64,000 nt of DNA from Hydractinia symbiolongicarpus (lineage: Eukaryota; Cnidaria; Hydrozoa; Anthoathecata; Hydractiniidae): positions 16,556,001 through 16,620,000 of the forward strand of contig NC_079878.1 of the NCBI RefSeq assembly GCF_029227915.1. Reading direction: 5' to 3'. The notes beneath the pieces are model-generated. The model worked only from the letters and a program-made list of their open reading frames with translations, ran no database searches and was not told the origin of the DNA. Shown here piece after piece: positions 1-9,664 of the stretch; the first letter of the stretch is position 1, and each line of letters begins with the position of its first letter. Made by a program: the position numbers and the translations under genes.

Positions 1-464
1 TGGGATAAAACTTGGTATATCAATGCGCATTCATGTCAGTAAGTACTCAAACAAGGCAAATTGGATTGACATGTGACAAAATGACCTATGACGTCACCAT
101 ATGTCGATATATATAAAAAATAGGAAAGTAGAAATATTCCGGTCTGTAAATTACCAATATTCCGGTCTGTAAATTACACAGTGTGTATGTCAATATTGTA
201 TGATGACTTTATGTCAGTATCACATGCATAATCACATATTCATACAACTGGTTAGTTTATAAAACATTTATTTTTAGCACTACAGCAAAAGTTGATATGA
301 CCACCTGTTAATAAAGGACAAAGTGACATTGACAGGACAATTTTTGTGAAAAAAAATTTAATTGTCCGAAAGACCTATAAAAGTTGGGAAAATTCCTAAA
401 ATTTCAAGGAATTTCATCCAGTAGTTAAAAAGTAATGGGACTTTGAAAATGCCGCGGGCACTTT
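1..464. other. Non-coding flank of the first P element
   Basis: No coding region or RNA gene is visible in this AT-rich stretch. A short direct repeat (ATATTCCGGTCTGTAAATTA) occurs twice around 135-175. It may include the 5' end of the P element that follows, but no terminal inverted repeat could be matched. Confidence 0.4.
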
Positions 465-689
465 ATGCCCCCCCCCCCATACCAAATAGGATTAATAAAT
501 GTTGTATCCACCTACAAATTCTGTCCTGGAGTTATTGATTTGTCACTTGTACATTCACACCACTTAACGAAACATAACATCACGAAAAAATTTTGTCTTC
601 ATTCTGACGAAATACCCTCACAACAGTCAGAATATCATCAATCTTTGCATTGTTCACTGTTACAATTTAGCGATGAAAAAATGTGACAG

Positions 690-2496
690 TGCTGCTAAAA
701 AAAAGCAAAAATCTGTAAAACGTTCATTAACAAACTTGACTGTTCCAGTAAAGTTAAATGCACCAATTGTGTTAACATCACCATAACGTGTTGTGCTAAG
801 GCTTTGCAATGCACGTGAAGAGAACAAGTCCTTGAAAATTGAGAACATGTCATTAAAACATGAAATCAAATTGCTACAAGGGGAAATATCTTCTTCTTCA
901 ATCCCTGTTAGTTCAGAGCTAGGTTCAGATTTAAAAATCATTACGTCAAATACCAACACATCGACAATTTCTCCATTCATGAAATTCTTCTGGAAGGAGC
1001 AACAAAAGTATTCGTCGTCTACAAAAACTGTTGTCCGTTACCACCCAATGGTAATTAGATATTGATTGTCATTGGCAGCAAAGTCACCAGCTACTTATGA
1101 TGATATCCGTTATGATAAAAAATCTGCTACTGGTTTTGTGATTCTACCTAATCGACGTAGATTGAGGGATTATAAGAACTACATCTATCCACAACGAGGA
1201 TTCAATAAAAGTGTAGTTGAAGAATTAAAACTTAAAGTTGAGCATTTCAGTGGCATTGAAAAGTTTGTTGTCCTTTTATTCGACCAAATGAAAATCCAAG
1301 AAAATTTAGTCTGGGATAAACACACAGGTGAACTAATTGGATTTCTCGATCTCGGAGACATAAATATAAACTATGCAACATTACAAAAAGTAGATAAGTT
1401 AGCATCCCATGTTCTCGTTCGGAGTATCGTAAACCCTTTTAAGTTCAGTCTGGCTAATTTTGCAACAACTGGAGCTACAGCAAGTCAAATGTTTCCTTTA
1501 TTTTGGAAAGCAGTTGGCATACGTGAACTACAGTACAATCTAAAAGTAGTTGCTGCAACATGTGATGGAGCATCACCAAACAGGAAGCTTTTTCGTATGC
1601 ATTTCAACTTAACAAAAGCTGACGATATAAATCCAGATGTTGATGTTTCATATCGCACAGTAAATTATTTTAGTGCTGAAAAACGATACATCTACTTTCT
1701 CTCTGATCCACCTCATTTGATAAAAACTGCTCGTAATTGCTTGTCAAACTCTGGTGCTGGTAGATGCACAAGGTTTATGTGGAATGATGTAATGTTCCTC
1801 ATTTGAAATCACATAGCTGATATATTTTATGAGGATCGTGAATGTGGATTACACCTTCTACCTAAATTATCCCATGCCCACATTAAATTATCATCTTTTT
1901 CTGTAATGAATGTTAAGCTAGCTGCACAAGTTTTAAATGATTATGGCCCTCCGGAAGCAGGTGGTACTGCTAAGTTTTGAGAGATGAAGGATGGGTTCTT
2001 CTGGAACATCCGAAACACTGAAGAATACAAGCAAAAGAGGAAACCATTTCTCGTTCTATTTTCATCAGTCGATGACGCACGCTTTGTTTGGTTACGTAAA
2101 GTTTTCCTTCAATATTTTGAAGATTGGTTACAGTCCATTGAGGAAGGACCAGGTGATTTTTCTCAAAACGCAAAGTCAAATATGTTTATATCTTGGCAGA
2201 CATGTGAAGGCCTTAAAATAACTGTCAATTCTATTATAGAGTTGGTTCAGTTTTTAGTAAATAATAATGTGCCTTATATTGTTACTGGTCAAGATCCCTT
2301 AGAGAATTATTTTGGTCGTCAGAGATCCATGGGAGCACGAAAAGACAACCCTTCAATGCGTGATTTTGGCTATAATGATAACACTATCAGGAACCAAAAA
2401 ATCTTTAGGCCTACTTCTGGAGGAAATGTATCTGTTAATGCTGTGGTGGATTTTAGTGATGAACCTGTTCTTTGCAGAAAAAAGAAAAAACTATGA
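690..2496 (+). pseudogene. P-element transposase relic (THAP9/P type), copy 1
   Basis: P-element transposases cut and rejoin element ends with an RNase H-like domain that carries a GTP-binding insertion. From about 793 to 2496 one reading frame encodes a coiled-coil start, then FVILPNRRRLRDYKNYI, LLFDQMKIQENLVWD, TGELIGFLDLGDI, PHLIKTARNCLSNSG and DPLENYFGRQRSMGARKDNP, which are hallmarks of the family. It is interrupted only by TGA codons at 1063-1065, 1804-1806 and 1978-1980. A shorter, shifted segment runs from about 690 to 793. The N-terminal THAP zinc finger seen in the second copy (38446-40950) is not recognisable here. Downstream, 2312-2566 is only an overlapping frame. The single conserved frame suggests rather recent inactivation. 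Family assignment is firm; the element ends are not located. Confidence 0.85.
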
Positions 2497-2566
2497 AGAA
2501 AAACACTTAAAAAAAATGGCTATTTTCATAGCCACACATTCTCAAAAACATTATACTTGGCTTTAA

Positions 2567-3214
2567 AACAGTTACACTTATGCCTCTCACTAGCCTAGCC
2601 ATATGCTAGTAAATAGCTATCCAACTATGTTTGTTTTAGCTAAATTTATTTAAACGTGGCTAGTGCACCGGTACCGGTTCTTTAAGCTCAAAATCGCTTA
2701 AAGAACCGGTAAATCTAAAAATGGCATGTGCGCAACGATATTTATTTGTTAACTGAATGAAGTATTACACCTTCTGGATCTCAACAATGCAGTTTTTTTT
2801 GCTAAATAAACGTGAATGGCGCATAAGAGCTACCGGTGCTTTAAGATAAAAGCGTTCTGAAGCTTAAAGTGCCGGGATTTTTCGTAAAATAAAGTAGACT
2901 TAGAGTGCTGGGTTTTTTGTGCGATTCAACAGGCTTAAAGCAGCGGGGTTTTTCAGAGATACTTAGAGTGCTGGTTAAAAGTTTTTTAAAGAAGACAAGT
3001 AATCAGTAACTTATGAAATAAAAGTGGATATTGGATGGAGTAATATTTGATCAAAAAATGCAATGAGAAGAGAACATTCAAAATTAGATTTATAAAAACT
3101 TAAATATATATTTATTCACTTGTCATGCCATATTTCCAAATACTGCTTTTGCACACTGTATCTACAAAAACAAAGTAGCATGACCAAAGAGAGGCATTAC
3201 CTTTGGCCCTATTA
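2567..3214. repeat. Hairpin and short-motif cluster (CTTAAAGTGCCGGG-like)
   Basis: No gene is seen. Positions 2673-2687 and 2696-2710 form a perfect 15-bp stem (ACCGGTTCTTTAAGC and its complement) with an 8-nt loop. Related motifs follow at about 2832-2960: ACCGGTGCTTTAAG, GCTTAAAGTGCCGGG, ACTTAGAGTGCTGGG, GCTTAAAGCAGCGGGG and ACTTAGAGTGCTGG, mostly followed by T-runs. This could be subterminal repeats of a DNA transposon, possibly of the P element just upstream. Confidence 0.5.
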
Positions 3215-3287
3215 ACTCCTGCCAGGATTTGAACCTGTATCTCTTATGAAATTCTCCACAAGAATCTTACCTTTAGACCACAAGAGT
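3215..3287 (-). tRNA. tRNA-like sequence, probably pseudogene or tRNA-derived SINE
   Basis: On the minus strand a 73-nt block has a 7-bp acceptor stem (ACTCTTG with CAGGAGT, one wobble), a box A-like TGGTCTAAAGG, a D-stem and a box B GGTTCAAATCC inside a T-arm with four of five pairs. The anticodon arm would have a 10-nt loop rather than 7, so it is unlikely to be a working tRNA. A tRNA pseudogene or SINE head fits best. Confidence 0.45.
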
Positions 3288-4245
3288 TTTACACAATTCC
3301 TAACGAACTGTAAGAATTGCATTACTGTAAAAACTTATTCAAAAACAGTTAGTGCAATAACAGACCTAACTATTAAATTCTGTGGTGCGTTATTTGTCAC
3401 GGTCATAAACCCCACCTCAAAACATCCAATGTTATGTAATGGCAACATGAGTACGAAAGAAACCCTCTTAGCTCGCTACCAGACTGACTAAAAACAAGGA
3501 AATATGCCTCTTGTTCCTTCTATTTAAACCTGAGGAAATTAAACAAAAGATCTTTTACTGCAGATGGATGGACATCTAATTGTTAAATGCAAAGGTTAAC
3601 CAAGAAAAATCTAACAATTTGAATAGGTAGATGTGCATTGAATAAGGCATATTTACCCACTGACAGGATGGTTGTGATCCTCTATAAATGAATTTACATG
3701 CAAGTGTTTTCCATTCTTAGACACACTACAGCTATGGTAAAAGGGCATCCTTGTTGCATAGTTCTATGGAAAACATTATAAAATAAAAGAGCTGACAATT
3801 TAGAAGAATCTTCTTACAAAAAAGCAAAAATAAAAAATTACGTACGATGAAGTTCGCAATCCTGACCCACAAGATTTAAACGACCTTCCTCCGTTGTTAA
3901 CACATGCATACTTTAACTCGTAATATTTCAAATCAGGATTTAATTCTGTTTTATCCCTTCCCTGTGCTGCTTTAATGGTTCTACAATCCCTTATCCACAA
4001 TTCAGTAGAATTCTCTGCTTATACAAGCTAATTTTTTGTTGTAGTTTGAAGAGTACAACTGATCTTCTGTAATGAGAGCCATTTTGGAAAGAGCGCGCAT
4101 GAGGGAATGCACGCCGTATAGCATGGTAAGTCCAGAAAATAGGCTGAAACACTATCATTTTTCAATGATCATTTTTCAATTATCATTGAGAAATGACAGT
4201 GTATAAGGAAAAAATGTCATTTTTTACACTCTCATTTCCAATGAT
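3288..4245. other. Intergenic, no gene seen; MITE-like hairpin near its end
   Basis: No supported coding region. Around 4182-4244 two arms (ATCATTGAGAAATGACAGTGTA and an imperfect complement ending in CATTTCCAATGAT) form a hairpin of about 60 nt, consistent with a small MITE or foldback fragment. Confidence 0.35.
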
Positions 4246-4927
4246 ACGGCCGGGGCAAATCGAGGCAACTTTTTAAGCAATATTACCCGTCAACATGTGT
4301 TGATGAACATGCTGATTCGATTTGCTATAGGTATCAACATGTTGATGAAGAAAAAAAACCTCTAAAAATGTTGATCAACATTTAATAACTTTTTTATAAA
4401 TGTTGATCAACATTGTTGATGAGTTTTGTATGTTGCTACGATTTGCCATCAACATTTCTGGCAACATTTCTCAGTATTTTCGAATTATTTAATTGCAAAT
4501 TCGAATGTTCTAGCACGAATTTGAATGTTTTTGTTCGAGTGTATACACGACTTGCATGAAAATAAGATCAAAACATAGAGATTATTCATTTTGAAAATGG
4601 CGGAAGTCACTGCTTCAGCTGATCCAGCAACTACCACTGCTAGTAAACAAAAATTTAAATGGAACGATGAATTATTGGAGAAACTGCTTGACCTGTACGA
4701 AGAAAGACCCCGTCCGCTTTCTTTTTTCATCGTCATCTATTACCAATGCCAGCAATAAACATGCTGCAGCTTCCTTCTCCGCCATTTTGAAAAGGGAGAA
4801 TGAATGGCCAAGTTTCAGTAAAATGTTGACGAGAATGTTAACGAGGGTATAGCAAATCGTATCAACATGTTGCTCAAAATGTTGACGAGAATGTTGACCG
4901 AGAATGTCGATCGACTTGCCCCGGGCT
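4246..4927. mobile_element. Harbinger-type MITE/deletion derivative with TGTTGATCAACA subrepeats
   Basis: The ends are inverted: CGGGGCAAATCGAGG at about 4249 and the complement of CGGGGCAAGTCGATCGAC at about 4908-4926. Inside each end are many copies of TGTTGAT/ATCAACA that pair with each other. The interior (4597-4830) encodes the first half of a MADF/Myb-like domain, a gene type normally carried by PIF/Harbinger elements. The simplest reading is an internally deleted Harbinger that kept its ends plus a piece of its DNA-binding gene. A similarly built element with TGTTGGCCAACA units lies at 54020-54272. Confidence 0.5.
4597..4822 (+). pseudogene. MADF/Myb-SANT-like domain fragment, first-exon type
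   Basis: Translation from ATG 4597 gives a short Ala/Thr-rich leader and then KFKWNDELLEKLLDLYEERP, which looks like the first helix of a MADF/Myb-like DNA-binding domain. The later part (NKHAAASFSAILKRENEW) is in another frame, so the fragment is shifted near 4710. A GTAAAAT after AAGTTTCA at about 4818 could be a splice donor. In PIF/Harbinger elements this protein helps bring the transposase to the element ends. It may be the first exon for the MADF exon at 5280, or belong to a separate copy. Confidence 0.5.
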
Positions 4928-4929
4928 TT

Positions 4930-4967
4930 AAAAATTAAAAGTTGAACATGTTCAACTTTTAATTTTT
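4930..4967. repeat. 38-nt perfect palindrome
   Basis: The sequence from 4930 (AAAAATTAAAAGTTGAACAT) is followed immediately by its exact complement, with no spacer. It lies directly beside the right end of the MITE at 4246-4927. It could be a remnant of inverted ends or a cruciform-prone insertion. Confidence 0.8.
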
Positions 4968-5279
4968 CAATGACATTCTTTTCTATTGTTTTAAATCGAA
5001 TCTATTGTTTTCGCACACGTGTTTGTTGCACGGATTTAGATAGGCGTAAACATAGTTAAAAACAAAGATTTGAACAAGTAATTTACCCGAGAATGTAGAC
5101 GAAAGAAGCGACCGAAAATTTTATTGAGATTTTGAGAAGCCAGCCCAGCTTGTGGGATGTTAAATCAAAGTTATGAGATATTCAAAGGTAGACTAGGAAT
5201 GGAAGGTTTGTGTTATTTCGAATGCTTTGAATGAGAAAAGAAAAACACGCATGTTTTTATGATCTGTTTTTCTGTTTAG

Positions 5280-5425
5280 AGAATGAAATGAAAAGTAAAA
5301 TAAATACACTGCGAAGTTATTTCGGCGCAGAATTGAAGAAAGTAAACAACAGCAACAAAAGTGGAGCAGGACGAGATGATGTGTACAAAAGTAAATGGCT
5401 AAACTTTCAGTCCTTGCTCGATGGT
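5280..5425 (+). pseudogene. MADF/Myb-like gene of Harbinger, middle exon
   Basis: The exon encodes MKSKINTLRSYFGAELKKV followed by NKSGAGRDDVYKSKW, the second half of the MADF/Myb-like domain in Harbinger accessory proteins. A good acceptor (TTTTTCTGTTTAG) ends at 5279, and GT donors follow at 5424 or 5428. The next coding exon lies beyond the antisense transposase exon (5516-6240), so this gene's intron contains the other gene's exon. Whether it joins the fragment at 4597 is uncertain. Confidence 0.6.
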
Positions 5426-5515
5426 GGGTATAAATTTCAGACAAATTTTTCTTGCCATGGAACAGCACCTGTGGAGTTAAAGTACGCACAAAATTTATCC
5501 CTGATATCTTTCGCA

Positions 5516-6240
5516 TCATTTCTGTATAGTTATTGCTTCCAGCGAAATTAATCGACTCCTTTGTATTTGTGAACGCCATTCACCACTGTGGACGGAACCA
5601 TTTTCCAAATTTTCAACATCAAATGACCCTGGTGGTGAATACTCTGAGGGTGTTTTCTCACAAAGAAAATTGTGAAGTGCGCAACATGCTAGCGTGAATT
5701 TCTCTATATTTTCAGGTGATAGCAACATTGGTGACAAAAAAACGCGAAATCTATTTGCCAATATCCCAAAAGCATTTTCTACTATAAGGCGCGCCCTCCT
5801 TAATCGGTAGTTGAAAATTCGTTTCTCACGAGATAAGCCCCAAAAAGCATAGGGTTTCATGATATATTCTTTTAGCGGAAAAGCATCGTCTGCGACTATG
5901 ACATGTAGTAAATATTTCCCGTTTCCTACTAACCTTTGGGGTGGAATATTGACAACGTTGTCGTGTATGGCTTTTGAAAGTGTAGAATTTTGATACACCC
6001 CTCCATCACTAATTCTGCAGTTGCAACCCACATCAACGTAAATAAAATTGTAATTTGCGTCGACCAGAGCGAGCAGAACAATGCTGAAAGTGCCTTTATA
6101 ATTGAAATAAAAGATACACTATTTTTTGGCTGCTTTATGACAATGTGCTTGCCATCCATAAAACCAATACAGTTTGGAAAGTTCCAAAGTTGTCCATACT
6201 GCGACGCGATTTTCCGCCATTCCTCCTCTGTACGTGGTGT
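5516..6240 (-). pseudogene. PIF/Harbinger transposase, second exon (DDE_Tnp_4)
   Basis: This is the catalytic half of the transposase. All three acidic residues are visible: D in IGFMDGKHIVIKQP, D in the strand around 6035-6060, and E in RRARLIVENAFGILANRF. The exon begins after a clear acceptor, read on the minus strand as TTTGTTTAG next to 6240. A one-base frameshift near 6105-6120 splits it into two frames (5929-6159 and 5516-6031). It ends at a stop at 5516. The N-terminal exon is at 23022-23415, across the Polinton. Confidence 0.85.
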
Positions 6241-6259
6241 CTAAACAAATTTATTATAG

Positions 6260-6853
6260 TTTATATAATTTTATTATATTATTATTGACTACAATGAAAA
6301 TACAGCTGACAAGGAGAGTGAGTCACTTCAAAATTCACCAATAATCCTCCAAGAATGGGACATGGAAGATGAAATTGACGTGTGTGCAACCGGTGTGATA
6401 TCAACGAAGAAGCCTCTCCCCAAAAAACGAAAAGTTTCCCCGAAATCTTCAGAAGATCACATGTTGAAGCACGCGATATCAGTTCTGGAAGAAAAACGCG
6501 GAAAAACACTGAGTGCAGATGAACTCTACGGTCGCACTCTTGGAGAGAATCTAAAAGCCATTCCAGACAGAATGCAAAAAAAGTACTTTAAAGTAAAAAA
6601 AACAGGAGCTCCTTTTCAAGCTCAGATGGGATTACTCGCCGTACCCTTTCTCAAAACACCGTTCGTGCAATCTCCGATCCCAAGGAACTCTTTAACACAT
6701 GCCACACAAAGTTACCCACCCTTCGTGTCTCCGCCGTTATCGCCTGTTTTACAGAATTTGTACCGACACCCAGTGAACATATATCAAAACACTTATCAGA
6801 GTCGAGAAAGTTTGTCAGATCTCAATCCAGAAAGTGAATGCTCACAAAGTACA
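6260..6853 (+). pseudogene. MADF/Myb-like gene of Harbinger, last exon
   Basis: The open frame begins near 6287 and includes the acidic-to-basic stretch from M6362 (PLPKKRKVSPKSS, a plausible nuclear localisation signal), then a C-terminal tail rich in Pro and Ser. It reads straight into the Polinton terminal repeat, where an accidental stop occurs at 6998-7000. The real 3' end was therefore displaced by the insertion at 6853/6854. It sits antisense inside the transposase intron. The function, DNA binding for Harbinger transposition, is inferred from the MADF exon upstream. Confidence 0.5.
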
Positions 6854-7038
6854 AGAGATAGGAAAATGTTCGTTCTAGCGCAGTCGACGACGACGACAAG
6901 GGAAATTCCCCCAATTCCCGAAATCCGAAATCCCAATTCCGACAAATCCGAAATCAAATCCGATTCCGATAAAATCGAACGGATGCGCAATAGCGACTAA
7001 CGGGGATAATGCTGACATAAACAAAAATAGAGATTGCG
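6854..7038 (+). repeat. Polinton left terminal inverted repeat
   Basis: It matches the complement of 22771-22951 closely, with scattered substitutions and two or three small indels. Its middle is an internal array of degenerate TCCGAAATCCGA-like words (6905-6975). The outer terminus AGAGATAGG begins directly after the GTACA target duplication. Confidence 0.9.
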
Positions 7039-7093
7039 GGGAAAGTTCATAGAGTTGTGACTGCTAATTGATGCTAGGATGTAATAAAAAAAT

Positions 7094-7627
7094 ATGATCC
7101 TGTTCAAAAAAATTTATGACACCATATCAGCTCTACTATCAGCAACTCGCGATTATTTCATGACCCAGGAAATGTACGCGAGGGCGGTTCAAAGGAATCT
7201 CTTGAACCTCTGGTATGTTCCGGCCCATTTCAAGACCCAGGAAATGTGTACTCGGGCGGTTCAGGGGAATCCCTGGGCCCTCCAGTATGTTCCGGACCAT
7301 TTCAAAACCCAGAAAATGTACGCTATGACGGTTCAAGAGGATCCGTTAGTATTTAGGGATGTTACGGACCATTTCAAGACCCAGGAAATGTGCAGCATGG
7401 CTGTTTAAGATAAACCCCAGTGGCTTGAGTTTGTTCCGGACTATTTCGTGACCCGTGAAATGTGCATGAGTAACAATGATCTGCTCGAAGCCTATCATCA
7501 GCGGAAAGCGGAGAAGTATAGGATTAACAAGGAATTGCTACCAGTGGCCTGGCATCCCGACAGAGCTATAGACTGGTGTTTTTCAGAGGATGAAAAGGCA
7601 GACCATGAGCTCTTGTGGAGTAAATAA
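7094..7627 (+). pseudogene. Polinton tandem-repeat protein (DUF4116-like repeats)
   Basis: The frame holds about five copies of a roughly 33-residue repeat with the core HFKTQEMCxxAVQxxP and a following LxxVP, then a charged C-terminal tail ending AIDWCFSEDEKADHELLW. Repeats of this kind occur in giant-virus and Polinton proteins of unknown role. An in-frame TAA at 7406-7408 interrupts the last repeats, and the frame resumes to a stop at 7625-7627. The start at 7094 follows an A-rich run. It is the first gene inside the left repeat. Confidence 0.6.
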
Positions 7628-7630
7628 ACG

Positions 7631-7794
7631 ATGAAGGAACAATGCGATGAGTGTGAACGAGTACTCGACACCTATGCTCCTGTGGACGAAGGTTCTTCAT
7701 AAAAGCCAAGCTGCTGTGCCGGCACTGCTAGCAAGAGTATATCACGTATAATGGTGGTAGCTGTCCATGTGAGGTTTTGTTTTTCCACAAATAA
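7631..7794 (+). pseudogene. Small Polinton zinc-ribbon remnant
   Basis: ATG 7631 follows AATAAACG. The first frame encodes CDEC close to the start and stops at about 7702. A second frame downstream encodes a second CxxC pair (LCRHC) and a terminal LFFHK-like end before TAA 7792-7794. Two CxxC pairs in about 55 residues fit a small zinc ribbon. The frame change makes this copy non-functional. No function is known. Confidence 0.35.
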
Positions 7795-7800
7795 AGAGAC

Positions 7801-8580
7801 ATGTCTGACAAAATGAACAAAACACTAAACATTTCCGGAATCGAAGTACCAACCACGAACATCTTATTCAATGTGGATTCGAAAATCATGAAACCTTCCG
7901 AAGTCGATGTGAACAAGGTCGTGATCTCGTCGATGGTCGACTTTTCAGTCAATGACAACACGATCAAGTTCAAGCGCATCTATGTGGGATACAAGGTGTC
8001 GGAAGACAAGATCACATCCCTCTGCATCCAGGCCCCTAAGCAGAACAGCTATGGTATCCAAAAATATAACGAGACCGCCAAGTGGAAAGTGTGCTTTATC
8101 ATCGACCCAGAAAATACGAAGCAGGCCGCTTATATCGAGCGCATGCAAAAGATCGACGCCCTGATCTGTGAGCTCGCCAAGAACTACAAGCACCCCATGA
8201 CCAAGCACATCTCGGATAACTTCCCGATCAAGGAGAGATCAATTCCCACCTTTTGTCACCAGAGCACAAATTATGAAGTCGGTAAGCAAATCAGGAAGAT
8301 AACCACGCCATTCTTCAACAGGCACCGGAAGCAGGTGAATCCGGCGAATTGTGAAGGGAACAGGCTTTCCATGGTGGCAGCCATAACTTACAGAGATGTG
8401 TACCTTTCGTCTAACACCATCCCAGAAAGAAGCCTCGAGATTCGGCAAGCGATCATCACTGGGGCTCACGACATACCAAAGCAATCGCCGATGATTGATG
8501 TGGATGAAGGAGATTTTTCGGAAGATGAAGCCGACAACTTTGACTCTCTACCATCCGATGACTCTGTAGACCTCGAGTAA
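7801..8580 (+). CDS. Polinton protein, putative ssDNA-binding (CP312R-like)
   Basis: An uninterrupted 259-residue frame. The core (residues about 25-125) has beta-rich segments including SLCIQAPKQNSYGIQKY, then a segment predicted helical (AAYIERMQKIDALICELAKNY). The order 'short acidic leader, IQTP-like strand, YG, then KID helix' resembles nucleocytoplasmic large DNA virus ssDNA-binding proteins of the CP312R/DUF5871 type; that is my inference from pattern, not a search. The C-terminus is strongly acidic (DVDEGDFSEDEADNFD), as in many ssDNA-binding proteins. The start follows ATAAAGAGAC. It is one of the few intact genes of the element. Confidence 0.5.
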   Translation: MSDKMNKTLNISGIEVPTTNILFNVDSKIMKPSEVDVNKVVISSMVDFSVNDNTIKFKRIYVGYKVSEDKITSLCIQAPKQNSYGIQKYNETAKWKVCFIIDPENTKQAAYIERMQKIDALICELAKNYKHPMTKHISDNFPIKERSIPTFCHQSTNYEVGKQIRKITTPFFNRHRKQVNPANCEGNRLSMVAAITYRDVYLSSNTIPERSLEIRQAIITGAHDIPKQSPMIDVDEGDFSEDEADNFDSLPSDDSVDLE

Positions 8581-8692
8581 GAGACGACATTCAATCAGGT
8601 GAACCTTCGGGTTTAGCTGATCAGCGCCCAGAGCGTCACTGAGTTGTAAGTGGATTATCAAGGTTCTATGTTGAGATTCAACATAAACAAAC

Positions 8693-8962
8693 ATGAACGT
8701 TCCCGAACTGAAAAAGGAAGCGAAAGCACTGGAGATCCGTAACTACTCAACTATGAATAGGGGTCCTCTTCTCGAAGCGATTCGCAAGGTCAAGTACAAG
8801 GACGCTTCTACACAAACAGACGGCCCTTATTGCGAACCTTGCGTCACACTCGCTTGGGAGAAGAATATCGATGAATATTCAAGACAGCTCTCCGAAAAGC
8901 AGCGACGTGTCGTACATGATGGTGACCTCATCATCGATCAATATACTGGAGAAGTACTCTAA
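8693..8962 (+). CDS. Small Polinton protein with SAP-like start
   Basis: 89 residues, intact. The first 35 residues (VPELKKEAKALEIRNYSTMN then LLEAIRK) have the helix-loop-helix pattern of SAP or Rho-N domains, which bind nucleic acid. A CxxC pair (YCEPC) follows at about residue 46. ATG follows ATAAACAAAC. The stop lies at the foot of a hairpin (8961-8995) and the next gene converges from the other strand. A second SAP-like segment begins the polymerase gene at 22712. Confidence 0.55.
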   Translation: MNVPELKKEAKALEIRNYSTMNRGPLLEAIRKVKYKDASTQTDGPYCEPCVTLAWEKNIDEYSRQLSEKQRRVVHDGDLIIDQYTGEVL

Positions 8963-8995
8963 ATCGTCTAGTATGTTGAACAACACACTAGATTT
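8961..8995. terminator. Hairpin between convergent Polinton genes
   Basis: AAAT(CGT)CTAGT pairs with ACTAGATTT around a loop containing GTTGAACAAC. It starts in the stop codon of the 8693 gene and lies beside the end of the minus-strand gene at 9017. A comparable hairpin with the same GTTGAACA loop word lies at 11414-11450. Confidence 0.55.
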
Positions 8996-9016
8996 ATGAA
9001 TAAGCAGGCGGCTCCT

Positions 9017-9664
9017 CTAAGTACCGCTGAGATACTGCGCAGATTGAAGTTTTTTCAGAAGCTCGTTCTTCGCCTCCTCACGCCCTTTTGCGACAAGCTG
9101 CATACGTTCCCGTTCCTTGATAGAGTCCACTTTCTTCTTGACACACTGTCTGATCTACTCCTTCAGCACCATGTACTTTTGCTTTTCCTGCATGATTAGG
9201 CTGAACTCGTAGTCGTTGATCACACCATTCTCCACGGCTTTCGAAATCAAGTCAACGATAGAGTGCAACTTAGTCTCCGCTAGTAATCTGATGCGCTCAT
9301 GCTTCCTACTCTTCGCACCCAACCTCTTCCCGGCGTTCCGCAGACCCGCTTGTCCCAACCCTACGGCAATCGTAATTCCACCAATAGCCACGGCCAGTGG
9401 TACACCGATTCCTGAGAGTATACTACCAATGCCAACACCGGAAGTTATCACACTTACCGCTAGTAGCCTGTGATCCATGTATCTAACCCACGTATCATGC
9501 CTTTTGAATTTTTTAGCGAGTTTGTCCCTCTCCCTAATCTAGGCTCGCAAGTATTTCTCCACTTCTTCGATTTTCTTCAGTCTGTAGACTTGTGAACTAT
9601 CATCCTGCCTCTCTTCCGCAGGTGCACTCGGTACGCTTGGATAAACCTTAACAATGTCCGCCAT
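9017..9664 (-). pseudogene. Polinton membrane protein with central hydrophobic hairpin
   Basis: One frame from ATG 9664 (preceded by GAATAA) to TAG 9017-9019, 216 codons, broken by in-frame TAG at 9539-9541 and 9155-9157. The order is a Pro/Ser-rich leader, a charged coiled coil, two hydrophobic segments rich in Gly/Ile/Val (SGVGIGSILSGIGVPLAVAI and following), then a basic region and a second long helix (LHSIVDLISKAVENGVINDY). I recognise this as a conserved animal Polinton protein of unknown role, likely virion-associated. It overlaps the end of the upstream gene (9648-10311) by about 17 bases. Confidence 0.65.

Noticed and set aside
793-2496. TGA read as selenocysteine or as an alternative code
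   Set aside because: TGA also replaces Trp here and other relics in the window have TAA and TAG stops, so ordinary decay is more likely.
5231-5551. Whole 106-codon open frame as one gene
   Set aside because: Only 5280-5425 looks coding and it is bounded by splice signals; the end overlaps the antisense transposase exon.
7945-8208. Minus-strand open frame of 87 codons
   Set aside because: Shadow of the intact plus-strand 7801-8580 gene, caused by its codon bias.
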